From Streptacidiphilus sp. ASG 303 (GTDB taxonomy: Bacteria; Actinomycetota; Actinomycetes; Streptomycetales; Streptomycetaceae), in NCBI RefSeq assembly GCF_020991365.1, contig NZ_JAJLRA010000002.1:186001-250000 (forward strand): DNA of 64,000 nt, read 5' to 3'. The position numbers were made by a program, and so were the translations under genes. Below are positions 14,672 to 22,993 of this stretch, one piece after another. Within the stretch, counting starts at the first letter, position 1. Every line of letters begins with the position of its first letter. The notes under the pieces were generated by a model. That model saw only the letters and a list, made by a program, of their open reading frames with translations. It was not told the origin of the DNA and did not search any database.

Positions 14672-16051
14672 ATGCCGACCGACCTGCACAGCGACAGCCC
14701 CGCGGGGAAGAGCCCCGCGCCCGCCGGGAACCCCTTCGGGGAGGCCGCGGCCACCGCGCTGCTGCGCTTCGCCACCGCCGGAAGCGTGGACGACGGCAAG
14801 TCCACCCTCGTCGGACGGCTGCTGCACGACTCCAAGTCGGTGCTGGCCGACCAGCTGGAGGCCGTCGAGCACGCCTCCCGCCGCCGCGGCCAGGACGCCC
14901 CGGACCTCGCGCTGCTCACCGACGGCCTGCGCGCCGAGCGGGAGCAGGGCATCACCATCGACGTGGCCTACCGGTACTTCGCCACCCCCCGGCGCCGGTT
15001 CATCCTCGCCGACACCCCCGGCCACGTGCAGTACACCCGCAACATGGTCACCGGCGCCTCGACCGCCGAACTCGCCGTGGTGCTCGTCGACGCCCGCAAC
15101 GGCGTCGTCGAGCAGACCCGCCGGCACGCGGCCGTCGCCGCGCTGCTGCGGGTGCCGCACGTGGTGCTCGCGGTCAACAAGATGGACCTGGTGGAGTACG
15201 CGGAGCCCGTCTTCGCCGCCATCGCCGGGGAGTTCACCGCGTACGCGGCCTCCCTCGGCGTGCCCGAGGTCACCGCGATCCCGATCTCGGCGCTGGCCGG
15301 CGACAACGTGGTGGAGCCCTCCGCCCGCATGGACTGGTACGGCGGCCCGACCCTGCTGGAGCACCTGGAGACGGTGCCGGTCGGCACCGACCCCGCGGCG
15401 GAGCCGGTCCGGTTCCCCGTGCAGTACGTGATCCGCCCGCAGTCGGAGGAGCACCGGGACTACCGCGGCTACGCCGGGCGGCTCGCCTCCGGGGTGCTGC
15501 GCACCGGCGACCCGGTCACCGTGCTGCCGTCCGGGATCACCACCACCGTCGCCGGCATCGACGCCCTCGGGGAGGAGACCGACGTCGCCTGGGCGCCGCA
15601 GTCCGTCACCGTGCGGCTCACCGACGACGTCGACGTCTCCCGCGGCGACCTGATCGCCGCCGGAGCCGTGCCGGAGCCGGTCAGGGACGTCGAGGCGACC
15701 GTCTGCCACCTGCACGAGCGTCCGCTGCGGGTCGGCGACCGGGTCCTGCTCAAGCACACCACGCGCACCGTGCGGGCGCTGGTCAAGGACATCCCGTACC
15801 GCGTCGACATCGACGGCCTGGAGCGGCGCTCCGCCGCGGAGGGCCTGTCGGTCAACGACATCGGCACGGTGGTGCTGCGCACCGCCGAGCCGCTGGCGCT
15901 GGACGCGTACGCGGACAACCGTCACACCGGGTCGTTCCTGCTGATCGACCCGGCCGACGGCACCACCCTCACCGCCGGGATGGCGGGCGGGGCGTTCGGG
16001 TCCGCCCTGCGCGACGCGCAGGACGGCGACGAGGGGGAGGACTGGGTCTGA
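14672..16051 (+). CDS. cysN: Sulfate adenylyltransferase large (GTPase) subunit
   Basis: A 459-residue EF-Tu-like GTPase that drives the CysD reaction. Motifs: P-loop GSVDDGKSTLVGRLL at about residues 34-48, DTPGHVQYTRNM, and NKMDLVEY. Two beta-barrel domains follow (FPVQYVIRPQ and HERPLRVGDRVLLKHTTRTV). The length matches stand-alone CysN. The TGA stop shares its A with the ATG of a small ORF (TGATG at 16049-16053). Confidence 0.96.
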   Translation: MPTDLHSDSPAGKSPAPAGNPFGEAAATALLRFATAGSVDDGKSTLVGRLLHDSKSVLADQLEAVEHASRRRGQDAPDLALLTDGLRAEREQGITIDVAYRYFATPRRRFILADTPGHVQYTRNMVTGASTAELAVVLVDARNGVVEQTRRHAAVAALLRVPHVVLAVNKMDLVEYAEPVFAAIAGEFTAYAASLGVPEVTAIPISALAGDNVVEPSARMDWYGGPTLLEHLETVPVGTDPAAEPVRFPVQYVIRPQSEEHRDYRGYAGRLASGVLRTGDPVTVLPSGITTTVAGIDALGEETDVAWAPQSVTVRLTDDVDVSRGDLIAAGAVPEPVRDVEATVCHLHERPLRVGDRVLLKHTTRTVRALVKDIPYRVDIDGLERRSAAEGLSVNDIGTVVLRTAEPLALDAYADNRHTGSFLLIDPADGTTLTAGMAGGAFGSALRDAQDGDEGEDWV

Positions 16052-16164
16052 TGTCCGGCGAGGCGTTCTCCGGCATGGACAAGGAAGGCGGCCGCATCGG
16101 CAGCGGCGCCCTCGGCAGCGGCCGGGGCGGCATGACGCGATGTGCGTGCGGACGGGGGCGCTGA
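16051..16164 (+). CDS. Small ORF coupled to cysN with a Cys-Ala-Cys end
   Basis: This 37-codon frame begins inside the cysN stop (TGATG) and ends MTRCACGRGR. The internal ATG at 16132 could also start a 10-residue peptide containing two cysteine codons. The position, between cysN and a sulfur-source transporter, fits a cysteine-sensing leader for the transporter genes, but no ribosome-binding site or hairpin makes this firm. It may be non-coding. Confidence 0.35.
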   Translation: MSGEAFSGMDKEGGRIGSGALGSGRGGMTRCACGRGR

Positions 16165-16292
16165 ACCGAGGTTCGGCACCGGATCCCCGTCACCCGGGAC
16201 GCCGCCCGCCCGCAGCGGCGGCGCCCCGGTCCGCACCGGCCCCGCGCCGGACGTCACCGCACTTCCGATTCCCAGCAGTGAGGACACCTCCC

Positions 16293-17456
16293 GTGGCACC
16301 TGCCCGCCCGTACTCCGACGCACCCGCCCGCCCCGGCTCCGGCCGGACCAGACGCGCCGCCGCGGCGGCCGCCGCCGGCCTGACTGCCGCCGCCCTGCTC
16401 ACCGCCTGCGGCTACGGCTCGAAGAGCACCGACGACGGCTCCGGCTCCACCCCGGCCGCCGCCACCGGCGCCGCGGCCGGGAAGAAGCTCTCCGCGGGCA
16501 CGGTGCGGATCGGCTACTTCGCCAACCTCACCCACGGCACCGCCCTGGTCGGCCTCAAGGAGGGCCTGTTCCAGAAGGAGCTCGGCGGCACGCAGGTCAA
16601 GACCCAGGTCTTCAACGCCGGCCCGTCCGAGATCGAGGCGCTGAACGCCGGCTCCGTCGACATCGGCTGGATCGGCCCCTCCCCCTCGGTCAACGGCTAC
16701 GTCAAGTCGGGCGGCCGGAGCCTGCGGATCATCTCCGGCTCGGCCTCCGGCGGCGTGAAGCTCGTCGTCGACGGCAAGAAGATCAAGAAGCCCGAGGACC
16801 TCAAGGGCCGGCGGATCGCCACGCCGCAGCTCGGCAACACCCAGGACGTCGCCCTGCTGAACTACATCGCCGAGAAGGGCTGGAAGGTCGACGCCCAGAC
16901 CGGCAAGGGCGACGTCTCCGTCGTCCGGCTGGACAACAAGGAGACCCCGGCGGCCTTCAAGTCCGGCTCGATCGACGGCGCCTGGGTGCCCGAGCCGACG
17001 GCGTCCAAGCTCGTCTCCGAGGGCGGGAAGGTCCTCGTCGACGAGAAGGACCTGTGGCCGGACAAGAAGTTCGTGATCACCAACGTGATCGTGTCGCAGA
17101 CCTTCCTCAAGCAGCACCCGGACGTGGTGGAGGCCGTGCTCAGGGGCTCGGTGGCCACCAACGCCTGGATCAGGGCCAACCCCGGCAAGGCCAAGGCCGA
17201 CGCCAACGCCGAACTCGACCGCCTCTCCGGCAAGGCCCTGCCGGCGGACGTCCTCGACGCGGCCTGGTCCTCGATCGACTTCACCGACGACCCGGTGGCG
17301 TCGTCCCTGCGGACCAGCGCCGACCACGCGGTGAAGGCGGGCCTGCTGGACGGCGGGGCCGACCTCGGGGGGATCTACGACCTGAAGCCGCTCGACGCGG
17401 TGCTCAAGGCCGCCGGCCGGCCCGCGTACGAGGACGCCGGGCTCGGCGTCCGGTAG
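16293..17456 (+). CDS. ssuA: Sulfonate/sulfate ABC transporter substrate-binding lipoprotein
   Basis: A 387-residue exported binding protein. After a basic start it has a hydrophobic signal (AAAAAAAGLTAAALLTAC) with a lipobox LLTAC at about residue 41, so it should be membrane-anchored through a lipid. The mature part has the SsuA/NrtA fold: VRIGYFANLTHGTALVGLKEG, IGWIGPSPSVNGY, and a GAWVPEPTASKLV segment. The family binds aliphatic sulfonates or similar oxyanions; the neighbouring cys genes support a sulfur source. The GTG start is preceded by TGAGGA. A strong stem-loop separates it from the ATPase gene. Confidence 0.92.
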   Translation: MAPARPYSDAPARPGSGRTRRAAAAAAAGLTAAALLTACGYGSKSTDDGSGSTPAAATGAAAGKKLSAGTVRIGYFANLTHGTALVGLKEGLFQKELGGTQVKTQVFNAGPSEIEALNAGSVDIGWIGPSPSVNGYVKSGGRSLRIISGSASGGVKLVVDGKKIKKPEDLKGRRIATPQLGNTQDVALLNYIAEKGWKVDAQTGKGDVSVVRLDNKETPAAFKSGSIDGAWVPEPTASKLVSEGGKVLVDEKDLWPDKKFVITNVIVSQTFLKQHPDVVEAVLRGSVATNAWIRANPGKAKADANAELDRLSGKALPADVLDAAWSSIDFTDDPVASSLRTSADHAVKAGLLDGGADLGGIYDLKPLDAVLKAAGRPAYEDAGLGVR

Positions 17457-17467
17457 CCCCACCCGCT

Positions 17468-17527
17468 CCGGGTTCCGCCCCCGCCTCCCGTCGATGCCCT
17501 TCCCGGAAGGGCGGGGGCGGAACCCGG
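17468..17527 (+). terminator. Strong stem-loop between ssuA and ssuB
   Basis: Perfect 18-bp arms (CCGGGTTCCGCCCCCGCC at 17468-17485, complement at 17510-17527) with a 24-base loop that itself can pair (CCTTCCCGGAAGG). It is followed by an 18-bp direct repeat CCCGTACCGGCAGCACCC. Within an operon this could be a partial terminator or an mRNA stabiliser giving more binding protein than ATPase and permease. Confidence 0.8.
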
Positions 17528-17597
17528 CACCCCGTACCGGCAGCACCCCCGTACCGGCAGCACCCCAGCCCGTCCCCGTACCCCAGGAGGTGACCCG

Positions 17598-18437
17598 ATG
17601 GCCCCCACCACACTGACCGCCGCGGAGCAGGACGGCACGGCCGTCACCGCACCGTCCGGCGGCGCGCCCGCGGTCCGGATCGAGCACGTCCACAAGTCCT
17701 TCGGCCGCCCCGGCGCCGCGACCCCGGTCCTGGACGACATCAGCCTGACCGTGGCCCCGGGCGAGTTCGTCTGCCTGCTGGGCGCCTCCGGCTGCGGCAA
17801 GTCGACCCTGCTCAACCTCGTCGCCGGGCTGGACCGGCCCACCTCCGGCACCATCGAGGTCACCGGCGGCCGCCCGGCGCTGATGTTCCAGGAGCACGCC
17901 CTCTTCCCGTGGCTGACGGCCGGGCGCAACGTCGAGCTGGCGCTGCGGCTGCGCGGCGTCCCGCGGGCCGAGCGGCGCGGCGAGGCCGAGCGGCTGCTGG
18001 AGCTGGTCCGCCTCAAGGGCGCGTACGGCAAGCGCGTGCACGAGCTCTCCGGCGGCATGCGGCAGCGCGTCGCGATGGCCCGCGCCCTCGCCCAGCAGTC
18101 CTCGGTGCTGCTGATGGACGAGCCGTTCGCCGCACTCGACGCCATCACCCGGGACGTCCTGCACGAGGAGCTCACCCGCATCTGGACCGACTGCAACCAG
18201 CCGGCGGGCTCCGAGCGGGGCGGCCTCTCGGTCGTCTTCGTCACCCACAACGTCCGTGAGGCCGTGCGGCTGGCGCAGCGGGTCGTCCTGCTGACCTCCC
18301 GTCCCGGCCGGATCGCCCGCGAGTGGCGGATCGCCCTGCCCCAGCCCCGCCGGATCGAGTCCGCGGGCGTGGCCGGGCTCTCCGTCGAGATCACCGACGA
18401 ACTGCGCAAGGAGATCCGCCGCCATGGCCAGCACTGA
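17598..18437 (+). CDS. ssuB: Sulfonate/sulfate ABC transporter ATP-binding protein
   Basis: A 279-residue ATPase of the SsuB/NrtD/TauB type. Walker A GASGCGKST (about residues 64-72), Q-loop MFQEHALFPWL, signature LSGGMRQRVAMARAL, Walker B SSVLLMDEPFAALD, and the switch His in VFVTHNVREAVRLA are all present. An AGGAGGTGA ribosome-binding site at 17585-17593 fixes the ATG. Its 3' end overlaps the permease start by 14 bases. Confidence 0.95.
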   Translation: MAPTTLTAAEQDGTAVTAPSGGAPAVRIEHVHKSFGRPGAATPVLDDISLTVAPGEFVCLLGASGCGKSTLLNLVAGLDRPTSGTIEVTGGRPALMFQEHALFPWLTAGRNVELALRLRGVPRAERRGEAERLLELVRLKGAYGKRVHELSGGMRQRVAMARALAQQSSVLLMDEPFAALDAITRDVLHEELTRIWTDCNQPAGSERGGLSVVFVTHNVREAVRLAQRVVLLTSRPGRIAREWRIALPQPRRIESAGVAGLSVEITDELRKEIRRHGQH

Positions 18438-19476
18438 GACGGCCGGCTCCCCGAGGGCCGGGACCGCGGACGCGGGAAGGGGCCCGTCCGCCGGGTCCGG
18501 CCTCCGCGGGACGGCGCCCGCCGACGCGCCGGCGGAGCACACCGGGCACACGGAGCACACGGAGCACACCGAGCACAGCGGGCACAGCGGGCACACCGAC
18601 GGCGGCGACCCGGCCGGCGGCGACCTGGCCGGCGTCGAGGCGGGCCTGGACGCGCTGGAGGCCGTCCCCGTCCGCCGCGTCCCGCTCTCCCAGGTGCTGC
18701 GCGACAAGGTGCTGCCCCCGGTCCTGGCCGTGGTGCTGGTGCTGGCGCTCTGGCAGGGCGTGCACGCGGCCGGGGTCTTCCCGGACTACAAGTTCCCCGG
18801 CCCCGGCGCGGTGGGGGACAGCTTCCTGGACCTCTGGTACCGGGGCGAGGTGTTCTCGGTGCTGTGGACCAGCGTCTCGCGCGGCCTCCTCGGCTTCGCG
18901 GCCTCGCTCGCCATCGGCACGCCCCTCGGGCTGCTGGTGGCGCGGGTCCGGCCCGTGCGGGCGGCCCTGGGCCCGGTCCTGTCGGGCCTGCAGTCGCTGC
19001 CGTCGGTCGCCTGGGTGCCCGCCGCGATCATCTGGCTCGGCCTGGACAGCAGGGCCATGTACGCGGTGATCCTGCTCGGCGCCGTCCCCTCCATCGCCAA
19101 CGGCCTGGTGTCCGGCGTCGACCAGGTGCCGCCGCTGTACCTGCGCGCCGGGCGCACGCTGGGCGCGACGGGCCTGGCGGGCGCCCGGCACGTGCTGCTG
19201 CCCGCCGCCCTGCCCGGCTACCTGGCCGGGCTCAAGCAGGGCTGGGCGTTCTCCTGGCGCTCGCTGATGGCGGCCGAGCTCATCGCCAGCTCCCCCGACC
19301 TGGGCCTGGGCCTGGGCCAGCTGCTGGAGAACGGCCGGGTCGCCTCCGACATGGCCCGCGTCGAACTGGCCATCCTGCTCATCCTGGTCGTGGGGATCGC
19401 GATCGACCTGCTGGTCTTCTCGCCCCTGGAGCGGCGGGTGCTGCGCAGCCGGGGGCTGCTCGTCACGGCCCGCTGA
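18424..19476 (+). CDS. ssuC: Sulfonate/sulfate ABC transporter permease with His-repeat N-terminus
   Basis: A 350-residue permease. The transmembrane part (residues about 95-345) includes VLAVVLVLALWQGVHAAG and the EAA-like loop AGRTLGATGLAGARHVLLPAALPGYLAGLKQG. It is preceded by an unusually long 90-residue cytoplasmic extension holding seven His residues spaced exactly three apart (H39 to H57, units of EHT/GHT/GHS). That extension is not part of the usual family and could bind metal or be neutral repeat expansion. The ATG lies inside the end of ssuB, implying coupling. Confidence 0.93.
   Translation: MASTETAGSPRAGTADAGRGPSAGSGLRGTAPADAPAEHTGHTEHTEHTEHSGHSGHTDGGDPAGGDLAGVEAGLDALEAVPVRRVPLSQVLRDKVLPPVLAVVLVLALWQGVHAAGVFPDYKFPGPGAVGDSFLDLWYRGEVFSVLWTSVSRGLLGFAASLAIGTPLGLLVARVRPVRAALGPVLSGLQSLPSVAWVPAAIIWLGLDSRAMYAVILLGAVPSIANGLVSGVDQVPPLYLRAGRTLGATGLAGARHVLLPAALPGYLAGLKQGWAFSWRSLMAAELIASSPDLGLGLGQLLENGRVASDMARVELAILLILVVGIAIDLLVFSPLERRVLRSRGLLVTAR
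18535..18597. repeat. Seven in-frame 9-bp repeats encoding a His repeat in SsuC
   Basis: Seven consecutive nonamers of the form GRGCACASS (for example GAGCACACC, GGGCACAGC) in perfect register, each coding Glu/Gly-His-Thr/Ser. As the unit is a multiple of three, copy-number change keeps the frame. Confidence 0.85.
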
Positions 19477-19630
19477 CGCGCCCCGGCCCGCCGGGCGCGC
19501 CCGCCGGGCACATCCGCCGGGGGCATCCGGCGGGCGCATCCGGCGGGCGCCGCGCCGCCGAACCAGGGGGACCGCACGGCGGACCGGCCGTCCGCGACCG
19601 TCCGCGACCATCCGCCACGGAGCCGCACCG

Positions 19631-20434
19631 ATGACCATCCGCCACGCGACGGGACGCAGCCCGCAGGACGGCAGGACCGGGGGCAGCCCGGCCCGCCCCG
19701 GCCCGCCCGTCCTGCTGCTGATCGCCCACGGCAGCCGCGACCCGCGCCACGCGGCGACCGTGGAGGCGCTGGTCGGCCTGGTCCGGGAGCTGCGGCCCGG
19801 TACGCCCGCCGCCACCGCCTACCTGGACCACTGCGCCCCGCGCATCCCGCAGGTCGTGCAGCGCCTGGCCGCCGCCGGCACCCCGGCGGTGGCGGTGCCG
19901 CTGCTGCTCGGCCGCGCCTACCACGCGAAGACCGACATCCCCGGTGCGCTGCGGGGCAGCGGCCTGCCGGTGGCGGACGTCCTCGGGCCCTCGCCGCTGC
20001 TGCTCGCGGCGCTGGACCGCCGCCTGGCCGAGGCGGGCCTCAACACGGTCTCCCCTGCCGGGCGGGCCCGCACCGGCGTGGTGCTGGCGGCGGCGGGCTC
20101 CTCCGACCCGGCCGCCAACGCCGGGCTGCGGGCGGTGGCCGCGGAGTGGCGGCGGACCCGCGGCTGGGCCTCGGTGGAGGTGGCCCACGCCTCCGCCGTC
20201 CCGCCGCACGTGCCGCAGGCGGTGGCGTCGCTGCGGGCGGCCGGCGCGGAGCGGATCGCCGTCGCGCCGTACCTGGTCGCGCCCGGCCTGCTCCCGGACC
20301 GGATCGCTGCGGCCGCCGCGGAGGCGGGCGCCGACCTGGTCGCCCCCGTCCTGGGCGCCGCGCCCGAACTGGCCCGCCTGCTCCTCCACCGCTACGACAC
20401 CGCCGCCTCCGCGGCCCGCGCCCTCTCGGCCTGA
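19631..20434 (+). CDS. Sirohydrochlorin chelatase / CbiX-type protein
   Basis: A 267-residue two-domain chelatase of the SirB/CbiX superfamily that would insert iron into sirohydrochlorin to make siroheme for the sulfite reductase. Domain 1 starts VLLLIAHGSRDPRHAATVEAL, with the catalytic His in AHGSRDP. A second metal-site His lies in LLGRAYHAKTDIPGAL. The duplicated second half starts GVVLAAAGSSDPAAN, in which the catalytic His is replaced by Ala-Gly. ATG at 19631 follows CACGGAG. It is last in the sulfur locus, 154 bases from ssuC across a repeat-rich gap, so it may have its own promoter. Confidence 0.9.
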   Translation: MTIRHATGRSPQDGRTGGSPARPGPPVLLLIAHGSRDPRHAATVEALVGLVRELRPGTPAATAYLDHCAPRIPQVVQRLAAAGTPAVAVPLLLGRAYHAKTDIPGALRGSGLPVADVLGPSPLLLAALDRRLAEAGLNTVSPAGRARTGVVLAAAGSSDPAANAGLRAVAAEWRRTRGWASVEVAHASAVPPHVPQAVASLRAAGAERIAVAPYLVAPGLLPDRIAAAAAEAGADLVAPVLGAAPELARLLLHRYDTAASAARALSA

Positions 20435-20453
20435 CCGGCCCCGGCGGCCGGCC

Positions 20454-21698
20454 TCACCCGCCGGGGGCGGCGCGGGCGGCCCGGTCCAGGAGCAGCTCCC
20501 GCTCCCGGGCGTTGCGGGCCAGGGACGCCGCCCGGGCGAACTCCGCCCGGGCCTCCTCCCCGCGCCCGAGGCGCTCCAGCAGGTCGCCCCGGGCGCTCGG
20601 CAGCAGGTGGTAGCCCTTCAGGGCCGGTTCGTCCGCCAGGGCGTCCAGCAGCTCCAGCCCGGCGGCCGGGCCCTGGGCCATGGAGACGGCGACGGCCCGG
20701 TTGAGCTCCACCACGGGCGACGGGGCCACCGCCCCCAGCCGCCCGTAGAGGACCGCGATGGCCGCCCAGTCGGTGTCCTCGTAGCGGAGCGCCCGCGCGT
20801 GGTGGGCGGCGATGGCGGCCTGGAGGGAGTACGGGCCCCGGCCCGAGCGGGCCAGGGCCTCGACGCCGCGGCGGAGCAGCACGCGGTTCCACCGGGAGCG
20901 GTCCTGGTCGGCGAGGAGCACCGGCGCGCCGTCCGGCCCCGTGCGGGCCGGGATGCGGGAGGCCTGGAACTCCAGGAGCGCGGCCAGGCCGTGGACCTCG
21001 GCCTCCCCGGGCATCAGGCCCTGCAGGACGCGGACCAGGCGGAGCGCGTCCTCGCACAGGGCGGGCCGCACCAGGTCGTCGCCGGCCGTCGCGGCGTAGC
21101 CCTCGTTGAAGACGAGGTAGACGACCTCCAGGACCGACGGGAGGCGTGCGGCCCTGTCCTCGCCGTACGGGGCCTCGAAGGGGACCCCGGCCCGGGCGAG
21201 CGTGCGCTTGGCGCGGACGATGCGCTGGGCGACGGTCGGCTCCGGCACCAGGAAGGCCCGGGCGATCTCCGCCGTCGTCAGCCCGCCGAGCAGCCGGAGG
21301 ACGAGCGCGATCCGGCCCTCCGGCGGCAGCACGGGGTGGCAGGCGGTGAAGACCAGCCGCAGCAGGTCGTCGTCGATGCCGTCCGGCTCCGGGGGCTCGG
21401 GCGGCGGCATGTCCTCCAGGGTCCGCCCGACCTCGGCCAGCTTGCGGGCGTACACCTCCCGGCGGCGGACCAGGTCGACGGCGCGGCGGCCGGCGACGGC
21501 CGTGAGCCAGGCGCCCGGCCGGTCCGGGACGCCTGACTCCGGCCACTGCTCCAGTGCGGCGACCAGGGCGTCCTGCGCGATCTCCTCCGCGATGCCGACG
21601 TCCCGCACGATGCGGGCGGCGCTCGCGACGACGCGCGCGGACTCGATCCTGAACACCGCTTCGACCGCCCGGGCCGCTGCTGCCTCCGTCACGGCCAC
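20454..21698 (-). CDS. ECF42-type RNA polymerase sigma factor with C-terminal TPR-like extension
   Basis: A 414-residue protein: sigma-2 region at about residues 10-75 (ESARVVASAARIVRDVGIAEE, DRPGAWLTAVAGRRAVDLVRR), sigma-4 at about 110-165 (GGLTTAEIARAFLVPEPTVAQRIVRAK), then about 230 residues of helical repeats (LNRAVAVSMAQGPAAGLELLD, RLGRGEEARAEFARA). This is the layout of group ECF42, which lacks an anti-sigma factor and is linked to YCII/DGPF proteins. The adjacent upstream gene is exactly such a protein. The C-terminal extension is thought to control activity. GTG at 21698 is used; GTG at 21692 is possible. Confidence 0.92.
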   Translation of the reverse strand: MAVTEAAAARAVEAVFRIESARVVASAARIVRDVGIAEEIAQDALVAALEQWPESGVPDRPGAWLTAVAGRRAVDLVRRREVYARKLAEVGRTLEDMPPPEPPEPDGIDDDLLRLVFTACHPVLPPEGRIALVLRLLGGLTTAEIARAFLVPEPTVAQRIVRAKRTLARAGVPFEAPYGEDRAARLPSVLEVVYLVFNEGYAATAGDDLVRPALCEDALRLVRVLQGLMPGEAEVHGLAALLEFQASRIPARTGPDGAPVLLADQDRSRWNRVLLRRGVEALARSGRGPYSLQAAIAAHHARALRYEDTDWAAIAVLYGRLGAVAPSPVVELNRAVAVSMAQGPAAGLELLDALADEPALKGYHLLPSARGDLLERLGRGEEARAEFARAASLARNARERELLLDRAARAAPGG

Positions 21699-21740
21699 CC
21701 ATCAGAGCAGCCGTGCGGGGGCGGGGCAAGCACCGGCGGG

Positions 21741-22097
21741 TCAGGACCCGTCGATCTCGCGGACCTCGGCGCTCACGGTCCACTCCTCCCCGTGGACCTG
21801 CAGGAACCGCCGGGTCCACTCCAGGGCCTCGGCCTTGTCCTTGGCCTGCAGGATGGCGTAGCCGCCGACGACCTCCTTGGTCTCGGTGAAGGGGCCGTCG
21901 GTCGAGCTGAGGCGGCCGCCGGACCAGGTGAGCCGGGTGCCCTGGGCACTGGGGGTGAGCCCGGCCGTGTCCAGCATGACCCCGGCCCGGGTGATCTCCT
22001 CCAGCAGCTCGCCCATGCGCTTCTGCAGGTCGGGGCTGACACCCTCGGCGGGGACGTCCTTCTCGTCGATGCGGATCATGCTCAGGTAGCGCGGCAC
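21741..22097 (-). CDS. YCII-related (DGPF-domain) protein
   Basis: A 118-residue YCII-fold protein with YLSMIRIDEKDVP at the start and the diagnostic SSTDGPFTETKEVVGGYAIL motif, followed by KDKAEALEWTRRF. DGPF proteins are encoded next to ECF41/42 sigma factors and are usually their main targets; enzymatic function is unknown. The sigma gene follows 42 bases downstream on the same strand. GTG at 22097 has GAGGAG five bases upstream on the coding strand. Confidence 0.92.
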   Translation of the reverse strand: MPRYLSMIRIDEKDVPAEGVSPDLQKRMGELLEEITRAGVMLDTAGLTPSAQGTRLTWSGGRLSSTDGPFTETKEVVGGYAILQAKDKAEALEWTRRFLQVHGEEWTVSAEVREIDGS

Positions 22098-22339
22098 GGT
22101 GACTCCTCGGTCGGGAGGGCGGGGGCTCTCCCCGCCTCTCACCCGTACGTCGAACGGGGGGCGGCCGGATCGACAGCCCGCCCGGACCTTCTTGCGGACC
22201 TTCTTCCGGGCCATGGTCCGGACGGCTCTCCGGGCGCCGCGTCCGCGGCCGGCGGCCCGGGGGGCAAGGGGACGGGCGGGGACGGGCGGGCAGGGGGACG
22301 GGCGGGCGGGGCGGCGGGGCGCCGGCGGGGCCGGACCGG

Positions 22340-22900
22340 TCAGCCGCGCGGGGCGGAGAGGCCGGCGAGGAAGACCTCCAGCCAGCGGGCGCGGACCTCG
22401 GCGGGCCGGTCGGTGGGGGCGGTGGTGATCAGGAGGGCGACGTCGGCGGTGGTGACGTCGGGGCGCAGGCCGCCCTCCGCCTTGGCCGCCGCGACGATCC
22501 GGGCGGCGGCGGCGAGGGCGCGCTCCTCCAGGTCGCCGTGGTCGGTGGCGCCGAGGACGGCGGCGGCGGCCTTGACGGCGCGGTCCTCGGCCATGCCGTC
22601 GACGATGCGGACCAGCAGGGCGCGGAGCTCCGGCACCGCCGGGCGGCCGGCCTCCACCCGCGCGGCCGTGTCGGCGACGTCCCGGACCATGGCCTCGCCG
22701 TGCTCCAGGACGACCGCCCCGACCAGGTCGGCCTTGGTGGGGAAGTGCCGGTAGAGGGTGCCGACCGCGACCCCGGCCGCGGCGGCGATGGCCTCCATGG
22801 CGACCTCGGGGCCGTGCGCGGTGACCTGCTCCCGGGCGGCTTCCATGATCTTCTGCCGGTTGCGGACGGCGTCGGCGCGCAGTTGGCGGGGCTGGGGCAT
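22340..22900 (-). CDS. TetR family transcriptional regulator
   Basis: A 186-residue repressor-type protein. The N-terminal helix-turn-helix is clear: [44 protein letters not shown]. The C-terminal part is the variable ligand-binding domain. It is transcribed divergently from a short-chain dehydrogenase gene, with ATGAA/TTCAT inverted repeats in the shared promoter region, so it probably represses both itself and the dehydrogenase. Confidence 0.94.
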   Translation of the reverse strand: MPQPRQLRADAVRNRQKIMEAAREQVTAHGPEVAMEAIAAAAGVAVGTLYRHFPTKADLVGAVVLEHGEAMVRDVADTAARVEAGRPAVPELRALLVRIVDGMAEDRAVKAAAAVLGATDHGDLEERALAAAARIVAAAKAEGGLRPDVTTADVALLITTAPTDRPAEVRARWLEVFLAGLSAPRG

Positions 22901-22929
22901 GGGGCGGTCCCTCTCGTGGTTGCAGCAAG

Positions 22930-22971
22930 ATGAATACTAGTTCATGATGAAGATGAGCAGTGATTCATCTT
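22930..22971. promoter_or_regulatory. Candidate TetR operators in the TetR-SDR divergent promoter
   Basis: Four half-sites alternate in this AT-richer island: ATGAA-N6-TTCAT at 22930-22945, then ATGAA (22947-22951) and TTCAT (22964-22968). Outer arms AAGATGAA (22927-22934) and TTCATCTT (22964-22971) are also complementary. The site lies 26 bases from the SDR start and about 30 from the TetR start. Confidence 0.7.
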
Positions 22972-22993
22972 GTTCGCCCCCGGAGGAGCACCC

